Part shown: piece after piece, positions 21,985 to 32,914 of the stretch | How positions within the stretch are numbered: the stretch's first letter is position 1 | Layout: the number at the start of each line of letters is the position of its first letter | NCBI RefSeq assembly: GCF_000764305.2 | Contig: NW_025941767.1 | Coordinates: 39,323 to 103,322 of the forward strand | DNA from: Hyalella azteca | Lineage: Eukaryota > Arthropoda > Malacostraca > Amphipoda > Hyalellidae | Direction: 5' to 3' | DNA: 64,000 nucleotides | The notes under the pieces: generated by a model | The model's input: the letters and a program-made list of their open reading frames with translations, nothing else | What the model was told of the DNA's origin: nothing | Database searches by the model: none | Made by a program: the position numbers and the translations under genes

Positions 21985-22135
21985 ATTGGCGTGAGGGTCG
22001 TGGGCGTGAGGGTCGTGGGGTGAGGGTCGTGGAGTATGATATAGTGAGGGTAAAGGTATGATAAAGTGAGGGTAAAGGTATGATAAAGTGAGGGTAAAGG
22101 TATGATATAGTGAGGGTATAATGAGGTAGTTACTG
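21985..22135 (+). repeat. 22-bp repeat gtatgataaagtgagggtaa, about 5 copies
   Basis: Begins as ggcgtgagggtcgtgg repeats and passes into tatgatatagtgagggtaaagg units. Confidence 0.9.
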
Positions 22136-24205
22136 AGTGTTCAAGCATTCTCGGGGTTGCTGTGGCCTGGCTTCGAAAAACTAGATTCTTCTTAAAAATT
22201 ATTCCCTCTATTAACCTCGCCGTTCATAATAAATTATTTTATGATACATTTTTAATTTGTTCTGATATTATCATTGTCAGGCGTAACTGCAGTCTGGAAT
22301 ATATAAAAAAGATTAAAGAAAGTCTAAGAAAGTTGCGGTAACTTGTGCTTATTTGTCATCATACTTACGACTTATGACTGGAGATATGCGACCCACGGCT
22401 AAAGACTTTCATAAGACTAACGACTGGTGTTGAATTTTGGACTGCAATGCAGGATTTACCCGATCTTCGTTCGCAATCCCGGTGTCTTTGCAACGAATTG
22501 TATTTTTGCTTGATCTGACTATATAAAATTTAGTATAATATAATTAGTCAGTCGTCAAGGATATCAAACTGATTTTCACTAATTATTTCCTTTCATTCAC
22601 TCCTATTTTCTCAAGAACCCCGAAAGCTTACCATTTTTATAGCATCATTTAGTATCGTTTTTACCATCATTACAGTCGTTTTAAATTTGTTCTGAATTCC
22701 AAGATGAGCTCCTTTCTCTTTATAGAATATTGTCTAGGTGAACCTATTCGAGACAAAGTTTGGAGTTCACAAAGAAGTCATTGTTTGACTACTTACACTC
22801 GATCATGTAACATTAAAAATGAAAACTGATCAAATCTCACGTCGTCGACTTATTCAAGCTTTCGTTTACGGATACCCGATACAGTAATCACACTATATTC
22901 TATTCCTGCCTAACTGCTTGGTAACGAACGTTACCGTCACTAGACTGATGGTTACTACTTACTAGCGACTAGCTAGTATACATTTGAGACTTGCATCAGA
23001 GTAATGTTATTTTTATGTAGTAAATCTGGGCACAAATATCATGCCGATGAAGTGAAGCTACTTGTATCATAGTAATACTATTATTATTATTATTTGTAAA
23101 TCTGGGCACAAAAATCATGCAGATGAAGCTCGTGTGGAAGAAAACCTTTTAAATTAATGATCAAGACTTTTAATGTTCGGTAAAGTCTTCTTGTGCCAGC
23201 CTCAGATGAAGATGTATTACCTTGTCATGCATTACAAATTTTTTGTCTAAATATTTTAGTTTCCCCAAAAATTTCCGTTTTCTATGTGCGCCACTCAAAT
23301 TCTTGTTTTCTGTTATGTGACGGGGTTTCTCTCTTATTTTGAAACGAGATTAACTTTAATATGTTGTTATTCGTACAACTACAATAACGTGCTCCAGTCC
23401 AGTGCTTGTAGTTTGTCTATTATATTTTCTACATCAGATTACTTGTTTATCTTTAACTGTTATTTGCATTGCCATACGTTCGCATTTGAAAATATCATTG
23501 AATAAACCTGGTGTAAAATTTATTATTTACGCGTGGCGGCGTGGCGGCCTGAAGGTTGAATGCAATCGTGCGGTAACGACGCACGTTGGACGTTTTTGCA
23601 ATATATAATATATAATTATAAATATTAAGTTATAATATTTTTTTCTTAATATATGTTATCTTAATTTCTAACATACAATTCACAACTTAATAGCAAAAAT
23701 GCCAAGTAAATTAACCGTTATTTCCATTGAAAACGATTTAAATGAATATAATGAATTAACTTGGTACTTTCTTTGTATTTAAATTACTCGTTTATTTGTT
23801 ATTAAAGAAGACAGATTAAAGAAGACGTTTATTTATTATTAAGGAAGACAGATGCGTTGATATTACTATAGAATATTATTAATGAATATTATTATATAAT
23901 ATCATTATGGAATGATGCTGGATGATGATATGAGTTCATCCCGCAATGCTTAGTATTGTTAGCGAGGTCGAAAGTTGAGTATTGTGTCGAAATTGTTTTT
24001 AAATTAGTTGCTATGTTATTTGGTTTATTCGATATGAACTTCTGCGGTCTGATTTACCTCGAAGGTCTGATTTGGTGCCAAGGGTCTGTTCTATAGTCGT
24101 AATGTGATTTAGCGCTAGGGTCTAGCTAAACAAATACAATACGAATTAATCAATAAAATATCCCGTCATGGTCTACTTCCACATTAATGCAGCCTCCCTG
24201 CCCAG
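22136..24205. other. AT-rich intron; short duplication at 22985-23140
   Basis: No exon is recognised. A block of about 65 bp (taaatctgggcacaaatatc, atgccgatgaagt) is duplicated as taaatctgggcacaaaaatc, atgcagatgaagc about 80 bp later. The open frames at 23284-23608 have no support. Confidence 0.5.
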
Positions 24206-24469
24206 GGTCTCGTTCGGGTCATCCAAAGGGTCTATGGTGGAGACGCTGGTATACGACTGCAGTGACGCTATCCCGGCAGACCCCAGCCCCGCCAGACCAC
24301 CGGCACCCCCGCTGGTCATACGAGACCCCGCAGCCCTCAAGTTCGGGTCAGTCAAGGAACCTAGACCACCTAGAGTCCCAGACTATCTAGACTACATAGA
24401 TCGACTAGACCACGTAGGGCTAAAATCTCGGCTAACATCTGGTCCACGATCGGCTAAAATCTGGACCAC
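24206..24469 (+). CDS. Exon 3 of the CaaX-tailed protein: RVSF motif exon
   Basis: Acceptor ctgcccag (ends 24205); the exon's first base G completes the Arg codon left as AG by the phase-2 donors of exon 1 and exon 2, so R-VSFGSSKGSMVETLVYD is formed across the junction. [RK]-V-x-F is the PP1 catalytic-subunit docking motif (known). After it comes a Pro-rich stretch (SPARPPAPPLV), a second FGS (LKFGSVKEPRPPRVP), and a Tyr/Asp/Leu segment (DYLDYIDRLDH). Two exits are possible: CAC|gtaggg at 24413 (phase 0) or CCAC|gtagat at 24469 (phase 2). Only the second fits the phase of exon 4 and is used here. It is followed at once by TAG if unspliced. Confidence 0.6.
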
Positions 24470-24474
24470 GTAGA

Positions 24475-25404
24475 TTTTATAAACCTCCTAGACCACCGCC
24501 ACTACTTATGAACATATTTCTGGTAAGAATTGCATTGCACTGCTTAATTGTTTCATTTCAGGTAGTAATAACATTGCAATTCTTTACTGCCCACACTCTA
24601 GGCAGGAATAACAAATTCGTAATCCAAAATATTATTTAACTTATTTAAGTCTTAGAACTCTTTCAATATTAAAATTCACGAGTTACCACGATACGAGCAC
24701 GCAGGGTTAACGGGTGTGTGAATGCAGCACGTCGCACGACGCGGACGTCGCGTCTGCATGTACGGAATTTCGATGAAGTTTGTGTGGCAATTCATGTTTA
24801 CGTAGGAATAATATAACTTATTACACATTCATTAACATGTATGGAACAATGAACTTCATTGTTGTTGACTGTAAAATTAACCTGCGTTAAGTTAAAATGG
24901 CTTAATTGGAATTTCGAATGAGATAAAACCTTATGATAAAGCGAAGGTTCTTCCCCCACGGGAGTGCATATAGACTGTCCCGCTCTAACATGGCGCCGCC
25001 AGTGTCTTCATGGCGCGCGTGAGGTGCGGTGCGTGACGTTTGTGTGCCTTCCGAAACGGTACACTTGTGCTTCCACGATTATTGTGTAGATTAAAACATA
25101 GTAAATACGGTGAGGTTTATTTAATATAATTTTAAAGCCTCATAAGTATGTTGATTTAAAGGCCAATTGTTTGTTCCTGCCGATGACGCGGCGTTTTGGG
25201 CTTGGCTTCTAGAGTCGCCGCGCGTGCAGCGGCTGCTTGCAAGCACCGCCTCTCCTTTATTTCTAGAGCAAACGTCCAGATTATACACGCGAGATAATTT
25301 CGTTCAAATTCTATGTTCCGTGATTTATTTCATAGAGAAAAGTCAGTAAACTTGCCTTATTCCTTGAAGATTTATTTCAAATTATATTTGCACTTATTTC
25401 TAAA
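24475..25404. other. Spacer with one unrecognised open stretch (25158-25349, +)
   Basis: The stretch reads GQLFVPADDAAFWAWLLES then VQRLLASTASPLFLEQ and ends at a stop near 25349. The composition is protein-like and it follows ttaaag, but no partner exon or family is seen; low confidence. The 24.97-25.03 kb patch (aacatggcgccgccagtg) is GC-rich in AT-rich surroundings. Confidence 0.3.
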
Positions 25405-25461
25405 GCAAACGTCTATGCAGTATAGACGTTTGCTATAGCGAGTATAGACTATACTCGCTAT
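25405..25461. repeat. Two adjacent near-perfect hairpins
   Basis: gcaaacgtctat (25405-25416) pairs with atagacgtttgc (25422-25433), 5-nt loop. atagcgagtatag (25435-25447) pairs with ctatactcgctat (25449-25461), 1-nt spacer. Confidence 0.95.
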
Positions 25462-25638
25462 TGCATTAGTGATTTTTTAGTCTCACTACTCATCCCGGAC
25501 GGCCGGACCGTCGGGTAAAGCAATAGAAAACGAGACAACTGCCAATAACAACTAGCAAAAGAAAGACTAAGTGAACCATGCACATTATGAAAAGGTGCAC
25601 GATTCTTCTTTAGGTGCTTCCGTTTTTTTTAGGTTCTA

Positions 25639-25665
25639 ATCACATCCTATAGTATAGGATGTGAT
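25639..25665. repeat. Near-perfect palindrome, 13-bp arms, 1-nt spacer
   Basis: atcacatcctata (25639-25651), g, tataggatgtgat (25653-25665). It abuts the left end of the following 30-bp array. Confidence 0.95.
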
Positions 25666-25671
25666 AGTTTC

Positions 25672-25895
25672 CGTACTCTAGCGTGGCCGTGTTCTAGCGC
25701 CCGTACTCTAGCGTGGCCGTGCTCTAGCGCCCGTACTCTAGCGTGGCCGTGCTCTAGCGCCCGTACTCTAGCGTGGCCGTGCTCTAGCGCCCGTACTCTA
25801 GCGTGGCCGTGCTCTAGCGCCCGTACTCTAGCGTGGCCGTGCTCTAGCGCCCGTACTCTAGCGTGGCCGTGCTCTAGCGCCCGTACTCTAGCGTG
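25672..25895 (+). repeat. 30-bp minisatellite, about 7.5 copies
   Basis: Unit ccgtactctagcgtggccgt + gctctagcgc, almost perfect, ended by an N at 25896 that joins it to a different array. The minus-strand reading repeats HARVRALEHG in frame (30 = 3 x 10). Confidence 0.95.
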
Positions 25896-25896
25896 N

Positions 25897-26110
25897 CAGG
25901 GATGTGTTGACAGGGATGTGTTGACAGGGATGTGTTGACAGGGATGTGTTGACAGGGATGTGTTGACAGAGGTGTGTTGACAGAGGTGTGTTGACAGGGA
26001 TGTGTTGACAGGGATGTGTTGACAGGGGTGTGTTGACAGGGGTGTGTTGACAGGGGTGTGTTGACAGGGGTGTGTTGACATGGATGTGTTGACAGGGGTG
26101 TGTTGACAGG
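25897..26110 (+). repeat. 14-bp minisatellite cagggatgtgttga, about 15 copies
   Basis: Variants agaggtgtg, aggggtgtg and atggatgtg. The opposite-strand reading gives STHPCQHTPVN-like peptides, a by-product. Confidence 0.95.
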
Positions 26111-26200
26111 TTTAAGCGCCGTTGTTTACACCTGTGGGCTTTAAATAGCGCGACCAAACCGCTCCAACTGAGCTCCAGAGCTGCCATAGAGAACGCAACT

Positions 26201-26363
26201 CTGGTAGGAATAGCATTGTGAGTGGCAGGACGCGTGTGTCGGCATGGGCAGTAAAGGGTTACCTTACAGTTCTGGTAGGAATAGCATTGTGAATGGCAGG
26301 ACGCGTGTGTCGGCATGGGCAGTAAAGGGTTAACTCACAGTTCTGGTAGGAATAGCATTGCTA
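26201..26363 (+). repeat. 71-bp direct repeat, 2.3 copies
   Basis: Unit begins ctggtaggaatagcattgtg and contains ggcaggacgcgtgtgtcggc. A related word (cgtaggaatagcattgtgat) occurs alone at 33620, so part of the unit is dispersed. Confidence 0.9.
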
Positions 26364-26557
26364 GTATGAGGAAAAGAGGTAACTAAGTGACTGAGGGTAA
26401 CGAAGGGGTGCAGTGTACATGTAACTAAGCGACTGAAGGTAACGAGAGGGACTGCTCGACGTAGTGGCTTAACTGCTGTCGGTGGTAGAATGAGGTGCTA
26501 ATATCGATGCAGTGGTTCTGCAGTGACTTAATGGCTGGCTTGTGTCATGTATTCACA

Positions 26558-26690
26558 GTAGCGCAGTGGTGAACTCCACTGTATGCGCAGTGGTTAGCTC
26601 CACTGTATGCGCAGTGATGGCGGTACTGAGATGAGAAGAGCTAGTCGTAGGTTCGAGCCTTGGTAAGCTGAGTTTATTTGTCGGTGTCAC
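26558..26690 (+). mobile_element. tRNA-derived SINE candidate
   Basis: A-box-like gtagcgcagtggtgaac (26560 area), partly repeated as tgcgcagtggttagctcc, and a B-box ggttcgagcc at about 26651. The spacing and internal duplication do not fit a functional tRNA, but the pair of pol III boxes fits a SINE head. Confidence 0.5.
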
Positions 26691-27930
26691 TGGTTGGCGG
26701 CGCTTGGTTGCCTGAGGTAAGTGGTGCTGCCGGCGTGGCCTTGGGGGTGTGTCTCTAAACTAGCTCTGGGTACTTGCTATGTATGGTCTTATGTATGATG
26801 TCGGTTTTGTTTGTCGCTTATTATTTTATTTTGATTGTATTTAAAAAAATTTTCTTCTTCTACTGTATTGAAAACTCGTTAATATTGGTAGTGTTTTTCT
26901 GGCCTAGACGGTCACTATTGCGTGTTTTTGTTAAAGGTTCTTTAAAGGAATAAATCACAGCAAATGTACATAAAGGTCATGATGAAGCGCTTTTAAATAT
27001 ACAATTAAACTGGGGAAATCAAGGCACATCCTATGTTACAAAATCACTGTTGCAAAAATGAGACGTACAATTAAATTTAGAACTTGGACATTAATTACTA
27101 TGGAAACATCACTCTACGTAAACTATTAAGCAAAGAATTGAATCAATCGCTTCAAAATTGCGAGTCTTTAATCGCTGTTCGAACTTTTTTACTTCTCCCG
27201 AAACTTTAGTTCGCGGTGCTATCCTGTGATGTGGTACGGTTGCTATACCGTGACTGTATCGATGACGAAGAATTTTTTGCTGTAATGACGATCGCATTAT
27301 TCAATGCAGCCGTACTACGGTGGTCGTTCTGTATCTATAATTAAGTCTCGCTTCTTCGGAATGTATATCTAGTTGCGCATGGCCGTAGAATTGTCATCGG
27401 CCGTACTTCGAAATGGCTGCAATGGTTTCTTTTGGTTACGTTGTTAATTGCCATCTCGTGACCGTACTGCTGCGTCCGAATACTGTCGATGTTACTTTCA
27501 AGAATGAATTGTCGGCTGTATAATCACTGTACTTCTGGTTGCATGTCGGGTTGTCTCGAAAGTGAGTCACGGCCAAGACGACCGTGACGTGGTTTAAGCC
27601 GCACAGAGGTGTAGCGAAATCATGGTCGTTACTTGTAGAGTAGATGCTTTCACAAAGATCGTAGCTGTATCGACGAGTCCAAATTTCTTAATATTATGCC
27701 GTGGCCGTCACAACGTCCGTAGAGTGCAGACCGTGCTTGGGTAACCGTGACTTCTGAAAAACCCTGCCGTCAAATTTAGCTTTATACGTAGCAACCGCAT
27801 TACATTACTGTGACAACCGCATTAATACAGTGACAACTCACGAGTAAGACCTGTCCTGTGTAAGTGTTGTTTGTAAAGGACAAGGTTGAGATAGCAAAGA
27901 AATTGCTGCATTTTTTATGCTTTACTGCAG
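26691..27930. other. Spacer, nothing supported
   Basis: Loose recurrence of ccgtgac/gccgtac words at 27230-27860; no clear unit. No coding frame beyond chance. Confidence 0.5.
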
Positions 27931-27932
27931 TT

Positions 27933-27938
27933 ATTTAT
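27933..27938 (-). promoter_or_regulatory. Candidate poly(A) signal of the minus-strand gene
   Basis: AATAAA on the minus strand about 140 bp beyond the TAA at 28079. Position is reasonable; no other evidence. Confidence 0.4.
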
Positions 27939-28078
27939 TTTCTTCGTTACAAGAGAATACTTCGCTACAAACTCGTGCCTCATACAAAAAACGCAGAACT
28001 CAAATGTTGCTTGCCACGCTCAGGCCTCGATGACCTATTTAGGAGGCATGATCGTTTTTTTCCTGCAAGAGTTCACCC

Positions 28079-31000
28079 TTATTGTGGACCTCCTTGCTGA
28101 TGCATGGGCCCGGTTGGACCACCTTGAAACATGCCTTGATTGGGAGCTGGTCCTTGCTGGGGACCTTGAATTCCTCCCATTGGAAGCTGCGGGGATGTCT
28201 TCATCTGGCCCAGTGGCGGAGGCACTTGGGGAAAGAATCCAGGTTGATTAGGGTTAAGCCCCAACGAGGGTCCCTGAAGTGAGCCACCAAATGAAGGTGG
28301 TACAAACCCTGAGAAGGAATCCGAGAAACCAGTGACTGGTGAAACGAGTTGCGGGGGTTTCCCTTGTTGAAGTGAAACGCCAGGTCCAAATTGTGCCTGG
28401 ATATGCGAGAACTGCCCCATCGGTTTGAACATCTCCCCAAGAGAAGCACCAGCTCCTGGGGCGATATCACTAATGAATCCCTGCATGCCGCCGGATATGG
28501 GAGACACCGGTTGTTGCTGCGACGCAAGCATTGCTGCTGGAACGGGCGGTTGTTGAGGTGGTTGGGCTATTGGAAACTGAGGCTGCTGCAGTGGTTGTTG
28601 TTGCTGAGGCGTTTGAGAAGCAGGAAAAGGCGGCTGCATAACCGGTTGTTGCAGCTGAGGTGGCGAAGCTGTTGGCACACCAGCAAAGGCTTGCAGCGGA
28701 GGGGTCATTGGATTCACATGATGCAGGGGCTCTGACTCGGAACCATGCTTACTGCGACTTCCTCCTGAGTCCTTCTTCCTGCCTTGGCCAATTTGCGGTT
28801 GTACTTGCGCAGGTTTTCCAGGTCCTCCCTCTGACTCAGAACTTTTCTGACTGCGTCGGCCTCCGCCAGGTCTGAACAACCCGGCAGCATTTGCAGACTC
28901 CGATTCGGAACTCTGATGACTTCGGCGGCCTCCGGAATCTTTCTTTTTGCCCTGGGTTTGCGGGATACGTGGCGGACCTTGAGGCTTTGTCGGAGCTCCC
29001 TGTTGCTCTGATTCGGAATTTTTCTGGCTCCTCTGTGCCTCAGTATCTTTCTTAGTGGGTTGAGGTGGCTGACTCTTGACAGCTGGTACTCCTTGATCCA
29101 ACGCGTCCTTTGGGGGTTGTTGAGTTTTTTCAGCTGGTACTCCTTGCTCGAGGACTCTTGCTAGTTCAGATTCAGAACTTTTTTGACTTCGACGACCACC
29201 ATTCCGCTTTTCTGCCTGAAGATCCGGTTTCTCGGAAGGCTGGGGTGTTTTTTTATCATGGGCTTGAGGCATGCCACCAACTTGTCCAGGTTTCACTTGC
29301 GCTTCACTCTCGCTCTCAGAATTTTTCGCACTTCCTTTGCCTCCTCTTTTCCTCCCTTGTCCCTGTTGCTGCCTGACATCAGCGCCCTTCTGCTGAGGCT
29401 TGGGGGCCTCAACGGTTCCGGTACCTAACTGACCAACGGGATCTTTGGACGCGGGAGTATCCTTGACTTCGGCTGACTTCGCATCAGCCTGACCAACAGA
29501 CCCTTTCTGCTTATGTTGTTGTTGGTTCCTTTTATCTTCTTTGCTCTGCTGTTTCTTGGGGGTTTTCTCAGACTCGTATTTATTTTCATGTTTAGGAGCT
29601 TCTGGTTTCGGCTCCTGGATTGGGTGTTCTGGTTTCTCTACCTGTTTAGGGGGTTCTACTTTATTCTCCTGCTTAGGAGGTTCTTGTTTCTTCTCCTGCT
29701 TAGGAGAATCAGGTTTCCTCTCCTGCTTAGGAGGTTCTGGTTTCTTTTCATCCAGCTTAGGAGGTTCTTGTTTCTTCTCCTGCTCAGGAGGTTCTTGTTT
29801 CTTCTCCTGCTTAGGTTCAGGTTTCTTCTCTTGCTTAGGAGGTTTTGGTTTCTTTTCTTCCAGCTTAGGAGGTTCTGGTTTCTTTTCTTGCTTAGGAGAT
29901 TCTGGTTTCTTTTCTTCTTGCTTAGGAGGTTCTTGTTTCTTCTCCTGCTCAGGAGGTTCTTGTTTCTTCTGCTTAGGAGATTCTGGTTGCTTTTCTTCTT
30001 GCTTAGGAGGTTCTGGTTTCTTTTCTACCTGCTTAGGAGGTCCTGGTTTCTTTTCTTCCTGCTTAGGAGGTTCTGGTTTCTTTTCTTCCTGCTTAATAGG
30101 TTCTGGTTTCTTTTCTTCCTGATTAGGAGGTTCTGATTTCTTTTCTTCNTTTCTTTTCAACTTGCTGAAGAGGAGCTATTTTAGTTTCAATTTTTTGTTG
30201 TACTTCCGGTTTCTTCACTTCTTTAGGCGCCTCTGGTTTCTTTTCTTCTTTATGCGCCTCTGGTTTCTTTTCTTCTTTAGGCGCCTCTGGTTTCTTCTCT
30301 TCTTTAGGCGCCTCTAGTTTCTTCTCTTCTTTAGGAGCCTCTGCTTTCTTCTCTTCTTTAGGCGCCTCTGCTTTCTTCTCTTCTTTAGGCGCCTCCGGTT
30401 TCTTCTCTTCTTTAGGCGCCTCTGGTTTCTTCTCTTCTTTAGGCGCCTCTGGTTTCTTCTCTTCCTTAGGAGCCTCTGGTTTCTTCTCTTCTTTAGGAGC
30501 CTCTGGTTTCTTCTCTTCCTTAGGAGCCTCTGGTTTCTTCTCTTCTTTAGGAGCCTCTGGTTTCTTCTCTTCTTTAGGTGCCTCTGGTTTCTTCTCATCT
30601 TTAGGCGCCTCTAGATTCTTCTCATCTTTAGGCGCCTCTGCTATCTTTGATTGTTTTTCCGTCTGCACGGGTTCTTTCTTCTCTGGTTTCAGTGCCTTCT
30701 CGTCCTCTCCCTTATCCTTCTTCCTGGCCTCTTTCCTGGCCGCCGCTGCTTCTTTCTTGGCGGCCGCCGCCTCCTGCTTGGCCGCTAACGCCGCCTGCTT
30801 CGCCGTCAGCGCCTCTTGCTTCGCCGCCTGCTCAGCTGCATCCTTAGCTTTCTTCGCCGCATCCTTGGCGGCCTTCGCCTGAGCCTTCTCCTGAGCTGCC
30901 TTCTCCTGTTTCGCCTTCTCCTCTTCGCTCAACTCCGCCTTGGCGCCCTTGGTTCCTCGCCTCGACCTCGCCTGCATGGCCGAGCCAAGGGCGGCCGCCT

Positions 31001-31124
31001 CCTCAGGATGGGTCTTGAGGTACTCCAGACGACGCTGGCGACGCGCCTGTCGATGTCGCAGGCGACGTGCCTGCAGACGGGCATGCTGGAGATCGCGACG
31101 CTTAGCCAGCAGACGCTGCTCCTT
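28079..31124 (-). CDS. Terminal exon of Lys/Pro/Gln-rich low-complexity protein
   Basis: Read from acceptor ttcccacccgcag (31125-31127): it starts KEQRLLAKRRDLQHARLQ, then Arg-rich RRLRHRQARRQRRLEYLK, an Ala/Lys coiled-coil zone (AKAAKDAAKKAKDAAEQAAK), about twelve 9-residue units KPEAPKEEK, then about thirty 10-residue-type units PEPPKQEEKK, several RRSQKSSESE-type SR/acidic blocks, a Pro/Gln zone (PPQLQQPVMQPPFPA), and a Gly/Pro/Phe/Met tail ending MHQQGGPQ and TAA. A single N at 30149, exactly between the two Lys-rich arrays, shifts the frame by one; I treat this as an assembly gap, not a mutation. Highly charged and probably disordered; no family recognised. The low-complexity frames on the + strand (FLLLLRRF) are its shadow. 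Confidence 0.7.
30149..30149. other. Single-N gap that breaks the minus-strand coding exon
   Basis: Frames on each side (up to VEKK and from EEKKSEPP) differ by one register. The gap lies between two coding repeat arrays, a typical place for short-read collapse. Confidence 0.9.
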
Positions 31125-31718
31125 CTGCGGGTGGGAAGGGAACGTCAGGGCGAATTTGATGATTGTGACTACGCGAGATTGTGAATTGGGACTATCTTTA
31201 CAACAAGATTTAGATGCGGACCACAGCTACAGGTGCTGCCCAGGGGTCTGGCAGAACGTAGATCAGCCGCTAATGTCCGCTTCGGCCGGGATTGAAATGC
31301 CGCCCCTAAGCAGTTTGCAAGCTCGGCATGGATGGCTAGACCAACCCTAGTCATATTATCCTGACACAATTGGCATATTATCATGACATAATTGTCATAC
31401 TAACATGACACACTCCTAGCTGTGACACACTACTCATCATACTTTCAGGACAGGAAGTCGAAAAGGAGACTCTGAATAGAACCTGATTTCGATCAGCTGG
31501 CCGAGCAGAAACAAAAACTCCTAGCCGAGTGTAAGCGACTCCTAGGCAGAAGCCAAAGCTGTACCCGAATTTTGTACATGCGAGTGTAATAAATTGTGAC
31601 TACAGATGAATGCTCGTACGTGGATGTTGCTCATGTTCTTCACGTAATGCTTACCTAACCAGGCACATACCACGCACTATCGCACACCATCACGTGCGAG
31701 GTACAACTCGCCACTCAC
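31125..31718 (-). other. Intron 2 of the minus-strand gene
   Basis: Between donor AAG|gtgagt (31718) and acceptor cccgcag (31125). It contains short repeated attatcatgacataattgtc words at 31360-31410; nothing else. Confidence 0.6.
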
Positions 31719-32024
31719 CTTGCTGAGGTAGAACTTGCGCAGGGGGTGTCTGGGGTGCTGCCGACGGAGGGGCTTAGGCTTCACATTCAGAGCCGTCGTG
31801 GCATCGGCTTCCGTGGCAACGGCCTTCGCAGCATCGACCTTCGTGGAATCAACCTTCGCTTCAGCAACCTTCGTGGCACCGGCCTTCGCGGCATCAGCTT
31901 TCGCGGCAGCAACCTTCGCGGCATCGGCCTTCGTGGCATCGCTCTTTGTTTCTTCGTTTTTGGTGACTTCAACCTTCATAGCCTTTGCCTTCAACCTGCT
32001 CTGCGCCGCCGCCCTCCTCTCCAA
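31719..32024 (-). CDS. Second coding exon of the minus-strand low-complexity protein
   Basis: 102 codons, phase 0 at both ends: acceptor gtaactgcag, donor AGCAAG|gtgagtgg. It reads LERRAAAQSRLKAKAMKV, then about a dozen 4-5 residue units of the ATKADAAKV type (15-bp coding repeats), then basic KPKPLRRQHPRHPLRKFYLSK. Joined to exon 3 it gives KFYLSK-KEQRLLAKRRD, a continuous basic helix. Its repeat region would form an Ala/Lys amphipathic helix (inference). Confidence 0.65.
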
Positions 32025-32339
32025 CTGCAGTTACAGTGCAGTTAGTAACTACTGCCACAGAGCATTTAGTGACTGCAGCTACAGTGCAGTTAGTGACTGC
32101 AGCTGCAGTTATCACCATGATTGGAGCTAGTAATATATTAATGAATTTTCTATCGGTATTTCATTATATCAGGACCATATTACATTTCATATAATTTTTA
32201 TTGATATATTTTCATTTTATACTTTTTAATTTAGATGACAGTTTGTGGCGCATGCCTCACTCATATCGACCACTGACGAGCCACACACGAGCCATTGCTG
32301 AGCCACATACATCACTGACGAGCCTCACACGCCACTGAC

Positions 32340-32490
32340 GAGCCAAACACGCCACTGACGAGCCTCACACGCCACTGACGAGCCATTGACGAGCCTCACA
32401 CGCCACTGACGAGCCACACACGCCACTGACGAGCCACACACGCCACTGACGACCCACACACGCCCCTGACGAGCCACACACGCCACTGAC
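32340..32490 (-). repeat. 20-bp minisatellite starting exactly at the splice donor
   Basis: On the minus strand the intron begins GTCAGTGGCGTGTGTGGCTC and that unit then repeats about seven times (some 18-bp or 12-bp variants). Every full copy therefore carries a donor-like GTCAGTGG. Confidence 0.85.
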
Positions 32491-32614
32491 AATGAGTTTG
32501 AAGTCGATTTCGGCCTTGAGGTGCCGCCGCTTGTACGCGTCCAGGTCCTCGTTGAAGCTTTTCCAGTCCAGACCCGACATGGCGACGCTTGGCGAGCTTC
32601 CGCCTCCCTACAAC
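32491..32614 (-). CDS. First coding exon of the minus-strand low-complexity protein
   Basis: The exon begins after acceptor ttttattgcag (rc of 32615-32625) with a 34-nt 5' UTR. ATG at 32580 reads MSGLDWKSFNEDLDAYKRRH + LKAEIDFKLI and leaves in phase 0 at ATT|gtcagt. The composition is globular and charged, unlike the rest of the protein, and it joins in frame to LERRAAAQ of exon 2. An upstream non-coding exon must exist. The start is chosen because it is the first ATG after the acceptor. Not recognised as a known family. Confidence 0.6.
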
Positions 32615-32644
32615 CTGCAATAAAACTCCATGTCAATGCCTGAG

Positions 32645-32830
32645 ATCTTATCTATAATTATAAGGTTATCGGTAAATGTTTTTTTATATAATAACAACTT
32701 AAACGCTCTAAGACCCGTCACACGCGACTCCGTATAGAATTCTTATCTTTAATTTTAACGTTATCGGTAAATGTTTTTTTATATAATAACGACATTTACG
32801 CTCTAACGCCAGCCCACAGAAGACTTCGTA
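32645..32830 (+). repeat. Direct repeat of about 95 bp, 2 copies
   Basis: ggttatcggtaaatgttttt/ttatataataacaactt...cgctctaa recurs as cgttatcggtaaatgttttt...cgctctaa about 95 bp later. Confidence 0.9.
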
Positions 32831-32914
32831 GAATGTTTGCAGCTTGCCAGAGCTCAAACCCACGACTCGCTGCTCTCAAATACGTGCCGCATGAACACTC
32901 GTACGCGGCTAGCT

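Noticed and set aside
26558..26690. Possible tRNA gene (A-box and B-box words)
   Set aside because: No acceptor stem or anticodon arm can be folded and the A-box part is duplicated; kept as a SINE candidate.
29513..30136. + strand frames of about 200 residues, Leu/Phe/Arg- or Gly/Ser/Cys-rich, looking like membrane proteins
   Set aside because: They are the reverse reading of the KQEEKKPEPP coding repeat of the minus-strand gene, which has matching splice sites.
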